The position numbers and the translations under genes are program-made. Positions 42,606-50,620 of a DNA stretch of 58,088 bases are shown here, piece after piece. The notes under the pieces were generated by a model. That model saw nothing but the letters and a program-made list of their open reading frames with translations, did no database searches and had not been told where the DNA came from. Position 1 is the stretch's first letter. Every line of letters begins with the position of its first letter. This stretch comes from Streptosporangium canum (GTDB taxonomy: Bacteria > Actinomycetota > Actinomycetes > Streptosporangiales > Streptosporangiaceae), in NCBI RefSeq assembly GCF_900113865.1, contig NZ_FOQY01000045.1, positions 1 to 58,088 on the forward strand. Direction: 5' to 3'.

Positions 42606-43361
42606 ATGTCCGAATTTGAAGGAAAGACCGTACTGGTCACTGGGGGTGGCAGCGGCATAGGCCTGGCCACCGCGCGACGACTCGTAGGCGCCGGGGCGAG
42701 CGTCGTGCTCGCCGGGCGCAGCGGCGATCGGCTTGAGGCTGCCGTGAAGGACCTCGACGCCGGCGACAAGGTGCTCGCCGTGCCCACCGACGTGGCACGC
42801 ACCGGTGACCTCGATGGGCTCATCGCCCAGGTTCAGCAGCGGTTCGGCCGCCTGAACGGTGTGTTCGCCAACGCCGGGGTCGCGCTGTCCGCGCGCACCG
42901 CGGACGTCACCGAAGCCGACTTCGACCAGGTGGTCGGCGCCAACTTCAAGGGTACGTTCTTCACCGTCCAGAAGGCCCTGCCGCTTCTCGACGAGGGCGG
43001 GTCGATCGTGCTGAACGCGTCGTGGCTGGTGCACCGCGGCGTCGGCCTGGCCTCGGTGTACGCGGCGAGCAAGGCCGCCGTGCTCAACCTGGCCCGCACC
43101 TTCGCCCCGGACCTGGCCGAGCGGGGCATCAGGGTCAACACCGTCACACCCGGCCACGTCACGACGGACATGTTCGATGCCGTCACCGGTGGCAACGAGC
43201 AGGTGCAGGAGTTCTTCCGGAGCCAGGTGGCGCTGGGCCGGCTGGGCCACGCCGAGGACATCGCCGACGCGGTCGTCTTCCTGCTGTCGCCCCGCGCGTC
43301 GTACATCACCGGCCAGGAGCTCGTCGTCGACGGCGGCCTGGTCGGTTCGGTCCCCAGCTGA
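42606..43361 (+). CDS. Short-chain dehydrogenase/reductase
   Basis: A 251-residue classical SDR. The cofactor loop is VLVTGGGSGIG, followed by VVLAGRSGD and FANAGVAL (NAG motif). The catalytic segment is SIVLNASWLVHRG and VYAASKAAVLNLAR (Ser, Tyr, Lys), with IRVNTVTPGHVTTDMF and the C-terminal ITGQELVVDGGLVGS. The glucose-dehydrogenase-like cofactor loop and AGRS suggest NADP(H). The start at 42606 is chosen by family fit; the ribosome-binding site is poor, and the regulatory element lies unusually close. It would interconvert a ketone and alcohol in the core or side chain. Confidence 0.88.
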   Translation: MSEFEGKTVLVTGGGSGIGLATARRLVGAGASVVLAGRSGDRLEAAVKDLDAGDKVLAVPTDVARTGDLDGLIAQVQQRFGRLNGVFANAGVALSARTADVTEADFDQVVGANFKGTFFTVQKALPLLDEGGSIVLNASWLVHRGVGLASVYAASKAAVLNLARTFAPDLAERGIRVNTVTPGHVTTDMFDAVTGGNEQVQEFFRSQVALGRLGHAEDIADAVVFLLSPRASYITGQELVVDGGLVGSVPS

Positions 43362-43527
43362 CCGGTCATCCTCCCGTCCGCTCCGGCCCCCGGCTGCCGC
43401 CGGGGGCCGGCGGCCGACAGGGCGGGGCCGGGCTCGCGGCCGGCGGTAGCGGGGAAGTCAGGGATCGGCGGATCGATACATCCCTTCGGCGACGCATGAT
43501 CCAAATCCGGGATTCGAGGAGGTAACC

Positions 43528-44934
43528 GTGAGCGATACAACCAATACTCGCGCGGTGGTGCTCGGCGGAAGCCTTGCTGGGCTGTTCGCGGCCAGGGTGC
43601 TCGCCGATGCTTACGACGAAGTGCTCATAGTGGACCGTGATGTCCTGGTCGGGGCGGAGGGGCCGCGACGTAGCTGTCCGCAGGGACGGCACATCAACGG
43701 GCTGCTCGCCCGCGGCCAGCTTGTCATGGAGGAGCTGTTCCCCGGAATCACCGAGGAGCTGTTCGCGGACGGCGTGCCGACCGGGGACCTGGCCGGCGAC
43801 GTGCGCTGGTACTTCAACGGCAAGCGGGTCAAGCAGCAGCACGCCGGCCTGGTGTGCGTCGCCGCGAGCCGGCCGATGCTGGAGCGCCACATCCGCGAGC
43901 GGACGCAGGTCCTGTCCAACGTCCTCTTCGTCGAGAAGCACGACATCCTCGGGCTGGAGACGACGCCGGACCGCAGCCGGGTCAACGGCGTGCGGGTGCA
44001 GAGCCTCGAGGAGGGCGGCGCCGAGGAGGTCATCAGCGCCGACCTGGTGGTCGACGCCACCGGCCGGGGCTCGCGCACCCCCATCTGGCTGGAGGACCTC
44101 GGCTACCCGCGGGTCAAGGAGGACCGCAAGAAGATCGGCCTGGGCTACGTGACCCAGCACTACCGGCTGCTCGCCGACCCGTACCACGGCGACCTGTCGA
44201 TCAACCCCGTCGCGTCGGCCAAGCTGCCCCGTGGCGCGATCTTCACCAAGACCGACGGCGACCGGGTCGAGCTGACCACCTACGGCATCCTCGGCGACCA
44301 CCCGCCCACCGACCAGGCCGGCCTCTACGCCTGGGTGAAGTCGCTGGCGGTTCCGGACATCTACGACGCCCTCCAGCACGCCGAGCCCCTCGACGAGCCG
44401 GTGGCCTTCCGCTTCCCGACGACCCTGCGGCGCCGCTACGAGGACATGGAGCGCCTGCCCGACGGCCTGCTGGTGACCGGCGACGCCGTGTGCTGCTTCA
44501 ACCCGGTGTACGCCCAGGGGATGACCGTGGCGGCGCTCGGGGCGCTGACCATCCGTGACCACCTGCACAGCGGTGCCGCGCCGCAGCCGGGCCAGTACTT
44601 CCGGGACCTCGCCCGCGACGTCGTCGACCCGCCGTGGCAGATGACGAACACCGTGGACCTCGGCTTCCCCGGCGTCGAGGGGGAGCGCACGATAGCGATC
44701 CGGGTCCAGCAGGCCTTCCTGGCGCTGGTCCAGAAGGCCGCGTCGCGCGACGGCACGGTCACCGCCGCCTACATGCGGACGGCCGGCCTCGTCGAGCGGC
44801 CCGAGTCGCTCATGCGCCCGGCCATCCTCCTGCGCATCCTGTGGAAGGGGCTGTTCGGCGGGAAGAGCGCCACGGCCCCCCGGCAGAGCAACGCGACCGG
44901 GGCGCCCGCGAAGAGGAAGGTCCCGGTCGGGTAG
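43528..44934 (+). CDS. FAD-dependent monooxygenase (p-hydroxybenzoate-hydroxylase fold)
   Basis: A 468-residue single-component flavoprotein. The N-terminal dinucleotide motif is AVVLGGSLAGLFAARVLAD with acidic VDRD; the mid motif is VVDATGRGSRTPIWL, and the second FAD motif is LLVTGDAVCCFNPVYAQGMT. These match a subgroup of aromatic/polyene monooxygenases and epoxidases. Tryptophan-halogenase motifs are absent. GTG start with GAGGAGGT. Upstream at about 43501-43517 CAAATCCGGGATTCGAG shares only the centre of the cluster element. An epoxidase or hydroxylase role in core maturation is plausible. A double hairpin follows. Confidence 0.85.
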   Translation: MSDTTNTRAVVLGGSLAGLFAARVLADAYDEVLIVDRDVLVGAEGPRRSCPQGRHINGLLARGQLVMEELFPGITEELFADGVPTGDLAGDVRWYFNGKRVKQQHAGLVCVAASRPMLERHIRERTQVLSNVLFVEKHDILGLETTPDRSRVNGVRVQSLEEGGAEEVISADLVVDATGRGSRTPIWLEDLGYPRVKEDRKKIGLGYVTQHYRLLADPYHGDLSINPVASAKLPRGAIFTKTDGDRVELTTYGILGDHPPTDQAGLYAWVKSLAVPDIYDALQHAEPLDEPVAFRFPTTLRRRYEDMERLPDGLLVTGDAVCCFNPVYAQGMTVAALGALTIRDHLHSGAAPQPGQYFRDLARDVVDPPWQMTNTVDLGFPGVEGERTIAIRVQQAFLALVQKAASRDGTVTAAYMRTAGLVERPESLMRPAILLRILWKGLFGGKSATAPRQSNATGAPAKRKVPVG

Positions 44935-44936
44935 GA

Positions 44937-45018
44937 ACCCCGTGAGCGAAGGCTCACCGGGGCAGGTCGGGAAGTGGTGACGAGGGCCGGGACGACCGGC
45001 GATCTCGTCACCACTTCC
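44937..45018. terminator. Double hairpin between convergent genes
   Basis: First hairpin 44937-44962 (CCCCGTGAGC and GCTCACCGGGG with one bulge). The second has perfect 15-bp arms at 44970-44984 (GGAAGTGGTGACGAG) and 45004-45018 with an inner GCCGG/CCGGC stem. It lies between the plus-strand monooxygenase and the minus-strand dioxygenase operon, so it can serve both directions. Confidence 0.75.
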
Positions 45019-45174
45019 TGCTGTCCGGCCCCGGACGGCCCCCAGCCGTCTCCCGCCTCCGGCCCGGAACGCGGTTCTGCCACCCGGCCGTGAGGGCCGG
45101 GTGGCAGAGGGGGAGTCGGGACATGTCGTCGTCCGGCCCGCCGGCCGGATCTCGCCGGCGGGCGGGCCGAGGGG

Positions 45175-46263
45175 TCAGGCGGCGGCCTCTTCCCTGCTCT
45201 GCTGGAGCTCCACCGCCTGGTAGAGCGCCGAGATGTTGCCGCTGCCGAAGGAACGCGCCCCCATCCGCTCGATGAGCTCCAGGAAGAACGTGTTACGCGG
45301 GTGCACGGATCGGGCGAAGATCTGGTAGAGCTGGCCGTCGTGGTCCTCGTCGACCAGGATGTTGAGCCTGTGCAGCTCGTCGACGGAGTACCGGCCCAGC
45401 TCCACCCGCTCCGGAAGCAGGCTGTAGTAGGCGTCCGGGGTGCTCAGGAACTCCACGCCCCGGGAACCGATGGAGTCCACCGCCCCCACGATGTCGCCGG
45501 CCGTGAACGCCATGTGCTGCACGCCGGCGCCGCCGTGGTGCTTGAGGAACTCGTCGATGTGGCCGGCGACCTGCGACACGTCCGGCTCGATCAGGGTCAG
45601 CGTCACCGCGCCGGACCCGCTCTGCACCACCTTGATGGTCATCGCCTGGGAGCCGACGACGATGTGCTCGGTGAAGATCAGCTCGAAGTCGAGAACCTGC
45701 CGGTAGAAGTCGACTGTCGCGTCGATCTGGCCGGACTCCACGCAGACCGCGAAGTGGTCCACCTCGACCAGGTCGCCGCCCGCGCCGGACGCCGTCCCCT
45801 CCACCGGCCGCAGCCCGGGGAGCGCGCGCTCGTCCGTGTCGCCCACGCGCTGCACGAAGGTGTGCGCCACGTCGCCGAAGCCCATGATCGTGGCTGTCAC
45901 GACGCCGCCGTGCCCGGCCGGCGGGGACACCGGGCGGGCGCCGCGCCGTACGGCCTCGTCGAACGCCGCGGTGGCGTCGGTGACCCGCAGTGCGATGTCG
46001 GCCACCCCGTCGCCGTGCTTCTCCACATAGGCGGCACCCGGATGGTCGCCCACCAGCGGCTCGGTCAGCACGAGCCGGATCCGGTTCCCGCCGAGCCCCA
46101 CCGACCGGACCTCCGGCTCCTTCTCCGACGCGTCCGTGGCCGCGTACACCGAGAAGCCGAAGCTGTCGACGAACCAATCCGTTTGCGCAGCGAGCCCGTT
46201 GACGTAGAACTCAACGTGATCGAGCGACATGTCTTCGAAGATCCGCGTTCCTGACGAGGCCAT
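45175..46263 (-). CDS. hmaS: 4-Hydroxymandelate synthase-like non-heme iron dioxygenase
   Basis: A 362-residue member of the 4-hydroxyphenylpyruvate dioxygenase/4-hydroxymandelate synthase family with two vicinal-oxygen-chelate domains. The iron ligands are His170 (VEVDHFAVC), His250 (GAGVQHMAFT) and Glu329 (FFLELIERMGARSFGSGN). At the substrate-binding strand HPPD enzymes carry a P-x-N-E-P pattern, but here it reads TLTLIEP, as in HmaS of glycopeptide pathways. HmaS is therefore favoured: decarboxylation of 4-hydroxyphenylpyruvate and hydroxylation at the benzylic carbon. Downstream of the A-PCP and MbtH genes in one operon, and chemically fed by the TyrA at 28834. HPPD activity (homogentisate) remains the alternative. 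Confidence 0.85.
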   Translation of the reverse strand: MASSGTRIFEDMSLDHVEFYVNGLAAQTDWFVDSFGFSVYAATDASEKEPEVRSVGLGGNRIRLVLTEPLVGDHPGAAYVEKHGDGVADIALRVTDATAAFDEAVRRGARPVSPPAGHGGVVTATIMGFGDVAHTFVQRVGDTDERALPGLRPVEGTASGAGGDLVEVDHFAVCVESGQIDATVDFYRQVLDFELIFTEHIVVGSQAMTIKVVQSGSGAVTLTLIEPDVSQVAGHIDEFLKHHGGAGVQHMAFTAGDIVGAVDSIGSRGVEFLSTPDAYYSLLPERVELGRYSVDELHRLNILVDEDHDGQLYQIFARSVHPRNTFFLELIERMGARSFGSGNISALYQAVELQQSREEAAA

Positions 46264-46349
46264 AGGTCATTTCTCCGTTAGTCGTCCAATTTGCCGTGCC
46301 GTACAGACGGAAGTCCGGCGGGTCAGGCCGGACAGGCGCCGGAGCGGGC

Positions 46350-46565
46350 TCAGGAGGAGGCGCCCATGCGGGCCGCGAGGCTGCGCGGCCGCAGGTCGGT
46401 CCAGTTGGAGTTCACGTAGTCGACGCAGGCGCCGCGGCGGGCCGGGCCGTACGCGACGGCCCATCCCGCCGGCGCGTCGGCGGAGGCAGGCCACAGGGAG
46501 TGCTGGCCCTCCTCGTTGATCAGCACGGAGTAAACACCGTCCTGGAGGTCAAAAGGATTCGTCAT
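46350..46565 (-). CDS. mbtH: MbtH-like protein
   Basis: A 71-residue MbtH-family chaperone of adenylation domains: MTNPFDLQDGVYSVLINEEG, HSLWPASADAPAGW and the C-terminal VNSNWTDLRP, with the conserved Asn-Pro-Phe, three structural Trp and W-T-D-x-R-P. Such proteins bind and activate A domains. It lies between the A-PCP gene and the dioxygenase gene on the same strand. ATG at 46565 is preferred over an upstream in-frame ATG because the family begins at MTNPF. Confidence 0.93.
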   Translation of the reverse strand: MTNPFDLQDGVYSVLINEEGQHSLWPASADAPAGWAVAYGPARRGACVDYVNSNWTDLRPRSLAARMGASS

Positions 46566-46643
46566 CTCGCCCTCTCTCGGGTCTCCCAATCGGATGGGCA
46601 CGGCATCCGCTCATGCGGGCCGGCCCCGGACCGGTCCGTCCGG

Positions 46644-48422
46644 CTACTTCCTTCCGGAGCCGGGACCGACCTGCTTCGGGTCGCTGCCGAGCTGCCTGTC
46701 CAGGTCCGCCACGGTGGGGGCGTCGAACAGGTCACCGATCGACAGATCCACGCCCAGCACCGCCCGGATGCGGCTGACCAGCCGCATCGCCAGCAGCGAC
46801 TGGCCGCCCAGCTCGAAGAAGCTGTCGTCGATGCCCACCCGCGGCACCCCGAGCACCTCGGCGAAGATGGAGCACAGGACCTCCTGCCTGGCGTCGAGGG
46901 GCGCCCGGTAGGGTGCCACGGCCTCGAAGTCCGGCTCGGGAAGCGCCCGGCGGTCCAGCTTTCCGTTGGGCGTCAACGGCAGGGAGTCCATCGTGACGAA
47001 CACCGTCGGCACCATGTACTCCGGCAGCGAGTCCATCGCGTGGGCGCGCAGGGCCGGGGCGTCGAGGTCGCCGGCCTCGGGGACGATGTAGCCGACGAGC
47101 CGTTTCTCGCCCGCCTCGGTCTCCCGTGCGACCACGGCAACGTGGGCCAGCCCCGGGTAGGTCGCCAGGACGGCCTCCACCTCCGCCGGCTCCACCCGGA
47201 AACCCAGGATCTTCACCTGGTCGTTCGCGCGTCCCATGAATTCGAGCAGGCCGTCGTCGTTCCTGCGCATGAGGTCGCCGGTGCGGTACATCCGCTCGCC
47301 CGCGCCTCCGAACGGGTCCGCGACGAAACGCTCGGCCGTCAGATCCGGGCGGCCGAAGTATCCTCGCGCCACGCCCCGGCCGGAGATGTAGAGCTCACCG
47401 ACCGTGCCGGCGGGGACGGGGCCGAGGCGGTCGTCGAGGATGTGCAGGCGGACGTCGTCCATCGGGCCGCCGATCGCCACGACCGACCCCGCATCGTACG
47501 GAGCCGTCAGCGGCGAATGCGTGGAGAACAACGTCATCTCGGTCGCTCCGTACATGGCCCGGACCACCATGTCCGGACACGCCTCCAGCACGCGCCGTAC
47601 CGCCGTCGGGGCGATCACGTCACCACCGGTCAGCACCTCGCGCACACCGGCGAGGCACTCCGGCGCCTCCTCCGCCACCACCCGGAAGAGCCCGGCGGTC
47701 AGGTGCACGCCGGTGATCCGCTCCTGGCCGATCAGCCGGCGCAGGACGCCGACGTCCAGGTCGCCGGGGGGCGCCACGACGATCCGGCCCCCGTGCAGCA
47801 ACGGCACCCACAGCTCGTAGGTGGACACGTTGAAGGCGTAGGGGGCCACCATCAGCACCCGCTCGTGCCGCCCGGTGTCCCAGATCCGGTCGAACGCCAG
47901 GCCCAGCACGTCCCGGTGCGTGACCGCGACGCCCTTCGGATGCCCCGTGGAGCCCGACGTGTAGATCACGTATGCGAGCTGGTCGGGATCGGTCGCCGTC
48001 CCGGGGGCGGTCACCGGTGACGCCGCCAGTTCGCGGTCGGTCCCGGGGATGAGGACGTGACCGCCCCGGGGAAGGCCCCGCTCCCGCATGGCCTCGTCGG
48101 CCAGCAGAACCGGCGCCCCGGACTGGTCCATGATCCACTGCTTGCGCTCCAGGGGATACGCGTGGTGGACCGGCAGGTAGAAGGCCCCGGCCTTGACGAT
48201 CCCCAGGATCGCCACCACCACGTCGACGGAGCGCTCCATCAGCACCGCCACCGGGACCTCGGGGCCGGCGCCCAACGCCAGCAGGCGGTGCGCCATCTGG
48301 TTCGACCGCTCGTCCAGCTCCCGGTAGGTCAGGCGGACGTCGCCGGAAGACACCGCCACCGCGTCCGGCGTCCGGCCGACCTGCTCGGCGAAACGTCCAT
48401 GAATGGTGGAAGAGGAACCCAT
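46644..48422 (-). CDS. NRPS adenylation-carrier (A-PCP) didomain, atypical substrate pocket
   Basis: About 592 residues: adenylation domain (to about 500) then peptidyl carrier domain with LGGQSLL, the serine being the phosphopantetheine site. Core motifs present are YVIYTSGSTGHPKGV, GELYISGRGVARGY, YRTGDL and NGKLDRRALP (catalytic Lys). At the position of the Asp that binds the alpha-amino group (GrsA D235), the sequence is AFNVSTYELW, so Asp is replaced by Asn. My eye-aligned ten-residue code is N-V-Y-G-L-G-M-L-F-K, resembling the 4-hydroxyphenylglycine pocket except for that Asn. This suggests an aryl alpha-hydroxy or alpha-keto acid such as 4-hydroxymandelate. Start: ATG at 48422 has GGAG six bases upstream; ATG at 48443 is the alternative. 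Confidence 0.88.
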   Translation of the reverse strand: MGSSSTIHGRFAEQVGRTPDAVAVSSGDVRLTYRELDERSNQMAHRLLALGAGPEVPVAVLMERSVDVVVAILGIVKAGAFYLPVHHAYPLERKQWIMDQSGAPVLLADEAMRERGLPRGGHVLIPGTDRELAASPVTAPGTATDPDQLAYVIYTSGSTGHPKGVAVTHRDVLGLAFDRIWDTGRHERVLMVAPYAFNVSTYELWVPLLHGGRIVVAPPGDLDVGVLRRLIGQERITGVHLTAGLFRVVAEEAPECLAGVREVLTGGDVIAPTAVRRVLEACPDMVVRAMYGATEMTLFSTHSPLTAPYDAGSVVAIGGPMDDVRLHILDDRLGPVPAGTVGELYISGRGVARGYFGRPDLTAERFVADPFGGAGERMYRTGDLMRRNDDGLLEFMGRANDQVKILGFRVEPAEVEAVLATYPGLAHVAVVARETEAGEKRLVGYIVPEAGDLDAPALRAHAMDSLPEYMVPTVFVTMDSLPLTPNGKLDRRALPEPDFEAVAPYRAPLDARQEVLCSIFAEVLGVPRVGIDDSFFELGGQSLLAMRLVSRIRAVLGVDLSIGDLFDAPTVADLDRQLGSDPKQVGPGSGRK

Positions 48423-48660
48423 CACGTACTCCAATCCGTTCATTCCCTGAGACCCGACGGCGGTGCCGGGCGGTCGCCGGCCCGGGTCACCACGTGTTCG
48501 GCGCGCGTCGGCGCCGGCGGGGACCGCGACGACAGGGTGAACCGGAAGGCGCGATGGACCGCTGTACGGTGGCCCGGCCCACGCCGCTTGCTACCTCCGG
48601 CGATCAGTGTGGTTCTGCCTGTTCAGGCATGCACCCAGCGTCACATTCGCCTGCTCCGCG

Positions 48661-48677
48661 CGCATCTCCGGGATTGC
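48661..48677 (-). promoter_or_regulatory. Cluster regulatory element, site 9 (A-PCP/MbtH/HmaS operon)
   Basis: On the minus strand GCAATCCCGGAGATGCG, about 240 bp before the A-PCP start, just past the stop of the FAD-linked oxidase gene. It gives the A-PCP/MbtH/HmaS operon its own promoter. Confidence 0.75.
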
Positions 48678-48718
48678 GGTGTTGCCTCCGCGGCGGCCGT
48701 ACGCGCGCTCGGACGCGC

Positions 48719-50101
48719 TCAGCGGAACGCGGACGCGTTGGGGGCGATGTCGCCCCGGAACCGGCCGGAGGGGTCGACGCGCGCGCGGACCCGGTCGACG
48801 GCGTCCACCTGCTCCGGGCTGAGGTGCCGCTGCGGCTGATCCAGGCGTTCCACGAAGGAGGGCACGGTACGTCCGGTGTCCCACGGTTCCAGCGCGGCAC
48901 GCACCTTCGCGCAGTGGTCCACGAGGGCCCGCGCGACGTCCGGGTCGAACGGCACTCCCGAGCCCGCGTAGGAGTAGCGGGCGTCGAGGTGGTCGAGCGC
49001 GCCTCCGGCCGGGTCCGGTTCCGAGAACGCGCCGCCGAGCTGGCGCAGCCCGGCGACGATCAGCGGTGATCCGGACCCCTCGCCGACGACCCTGAGGAAC
49101 TCCGCGGCGCCGTCGTCGCCGATCTCGGAGAGCAGCATGTGGTCGCCGTGGAAGGGGACGGGGTCGCTGGGATCCATGTGCGCGTGCAGCACAGCGGCGG
49201 GAGTGGTCAACTCCCAGGTGTCCATCACCGGCTCGGCCACCGCCCGCAGCGGCCCGAGCAGGTCCTCGGCATGGCGCCGCGCGACAGTCACGTCGTCGGT
49301 CGTGCTGAGCACCGCACCGTCCACCGACAGCACCGGGCCCGCGGCCAGCGCGGGCGGGACGTCCGGCAGCGGCGGCAGGTTCATCACCCGCAGCGACGTC
49401 GTCACCTCCCGGGGCGCGTCCAGGGTCCACCGCCGCCACGCCGACAGCAGCCGCTCGGCGTGGACGGCGGGCCAGTACGCCGCCCCGGTGATGACCTTGA
49501 CCGCGGGGAACAGCTCGATCTCGACGGCGGTGACGACGCCGAACCCCCCACCGCCGCCGCGCAGCGCCCAGAACAGCTGCGGGTCGGACGAGGCGTCCAC
49601 CCGGCGGAGCTCGCCGTCGGCGGTGACCAGCTCGATCGCGCGGACGCTGTTGACGGCCAGCCCGACCTGCCGGCCGTAGGGGCTCAGCCCGCCGCGCAGC
49701 AGATACCCGACGACGCCGACGGTCGGCGACGAGCCGTGCGGTGCGGCCAGGCCGTACGGTGCCCCGGCCTCGGCCACGGCGCCCCACCGCGTCCCCGCGG
49801 GGACGCGCGCCACGCGACTCCGCGCGTCGATCTCGACGGCGCCGCCCAGCTCCGTCCGGATCAGCACCGCGCCGTCCATGGGACGGGTGGCCGCCGAGGC
49901 GTGGCCGGTGGCGTGCACGCGTACCTGCAGTCCTTCGGACTCGGCGTGCCGGATCGCGTCACGGACCTGGTCGATCGTGTGCGCGGTGACCGCCGCCGCC
50001 GGCCGGGCCGGAGCGGCCAGGTTGAAGACCTGCGTCGCGGCGTCGTACGCCGCGTCCCCGGGCAGCGCGATGCTGGTGTCCTGTTCGCCGAGCGTGGTCA
50101 T
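48719..50101 (-). CDS. FAD-linked oxidase, berberine-bridge-enzyme-like
   Basis: A 460-residue oxidase of the FAD_binding_4/BBE family. The FAD-binding half has VHATGHASAATRP, whose His is the usual covalent FAD ligand, APHGSSPTVGVVGYLLRGGL and LFWALRGGGGGFGVVTAVEI; the C-terminal BBE segment is short. The second covalent anchor, normally a Cys before PTVG, is Ser here, so a single covalent link is expected. It would oxidise an alcohol or amine; oxidation of 4-hydroxymandelate to the keto acid is one possibility, and a core alcohol another. ATG at 50101. No cluster element was found before this gene. Confidence 0.85.
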   Translation of the reverse strand: MTTLGEQDTSIALPGDAAYDAATQVFNLAAPARPAAAVTAHTIDQVRDAIRHAESEGLQVRVHATGHASAATRPMDGAVLIRTELGGAVEIDARSRVARVPAGTRWGAVAEAGAPYGLAAPHGSSPTVGVVGYLLRGGLSPYGRQVGLAVNSVRAIELVTADGELRRVDASSDPQLFWALRGGGGGFGVVTAVEIELFPAVKVITGAAYWPAVHAERLLSAWRRWTLDAPREVTTSLRVMNLPPLPDVPPALAAGPVLSVDGAVLSTTDDVTVARRHAEDLLGPLRAVAEPVMDTWELTTPAAVLHAHMDPSDPVPFHGDHMLLSEIGDDGAAEFLRVVGEGSGSPLIVAGLRQLGGAFSEPDPAGGALDHLDARYSYAGSGVPFDPDVARALVDHCAKVRAALEPWDTGRTVPSFVERLDQPQRHLSPEQVDAVDRVRARVDPSGRFRGDIAPNASAFR

Positions 50102-50263
50102 GGGTGACGTGCCTCCGTTCGCGGGGCAGCGGCGACGGCTGCCCGTTCGGGCTGCGGCTCCACAAGTTCGGGCACCGGACGAGGCCGTGCCGGACCAGCC
50201 GGTGCCGGCCCGCGCCCGGAGAGATATCGCCGATGAGATCGTCACATCGGCCTCCCGCCGAGT

Positions 50264-50355
50264 CTTCTTCCCGCGTGCTCAGCGGGTCGCGCGGGCGCGT
50301 CCGGTTCTTCCCATGTGCCCGGCGGGTCGCGCGGGCGCGTCCGGTTCTTCCCGCG
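50264..50355. repeat. 40-bp tandem repeat, about 2.5 copies
   Basis: A 31-bp block beginning GCGGGTCGCGCGGGCGCGTC recurs exactly at 50282 and 50322 (period 40), with a partial copy of its end (TCTTCCCGCGTG) before the first. It lies in the 519-bp divergent gap between the FAD-linked oxidase and the solute-binding protein gene, ahead of regulatory-element site 10. Confidence 0.8.
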
Positions 50356-50417
50356 CCTCTCCGCGTCGCGGGCCTTTCACCGGGGCCGGATCCGCATCGG
50401 CCGGGCGGTCGAATCGG

Positions 50418-50434
50418 GCAATTCAGGAGATGCT
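50418..50434 (+). promoter_or_regulatory. Cluster regulatory element, site 10 (solute-binding protein)
   Basis: GCAATTCAGGAGATGCT, oriented toward the solute-binding protein gene about 186 bp downstream. Confidence 0.7.
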
Positions 50435-50620
50435 CGCCCGTCGTCCGCTGCTCAATCATGGGCCTCAAGGTGGACCGCGCCCCCGATGACCCACGCGGGC
50501 ACCGACCCGAGCCCCATGGCGTACGGCCAGGCGAACATGCTCCGGCGATCACCGCTCGGCACGCACCCCGAGTGCGCGGCCGATCGGGCCGCCATGCCCT
50601 GACAAGCAGGAGGAGATCGA

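Noticed and set aside
43501..43517. CAAATCCGGGATTCGAG as a thirteenth regulatory-element copy
   Set aside because: Only the central AATCCGGGA matches; the invariant AGA and GATGC part is missing and it abuts the ribosome-binding site.
43528..44934. Flavin-dependent halogenase (SgcC3-like)
   Set aside because: The tryptophan-halogenase W-x-W-x-I-P motif is absent; the sequence fits the p-hydroxybenzoate-hydroxylase-type monooxygenases.
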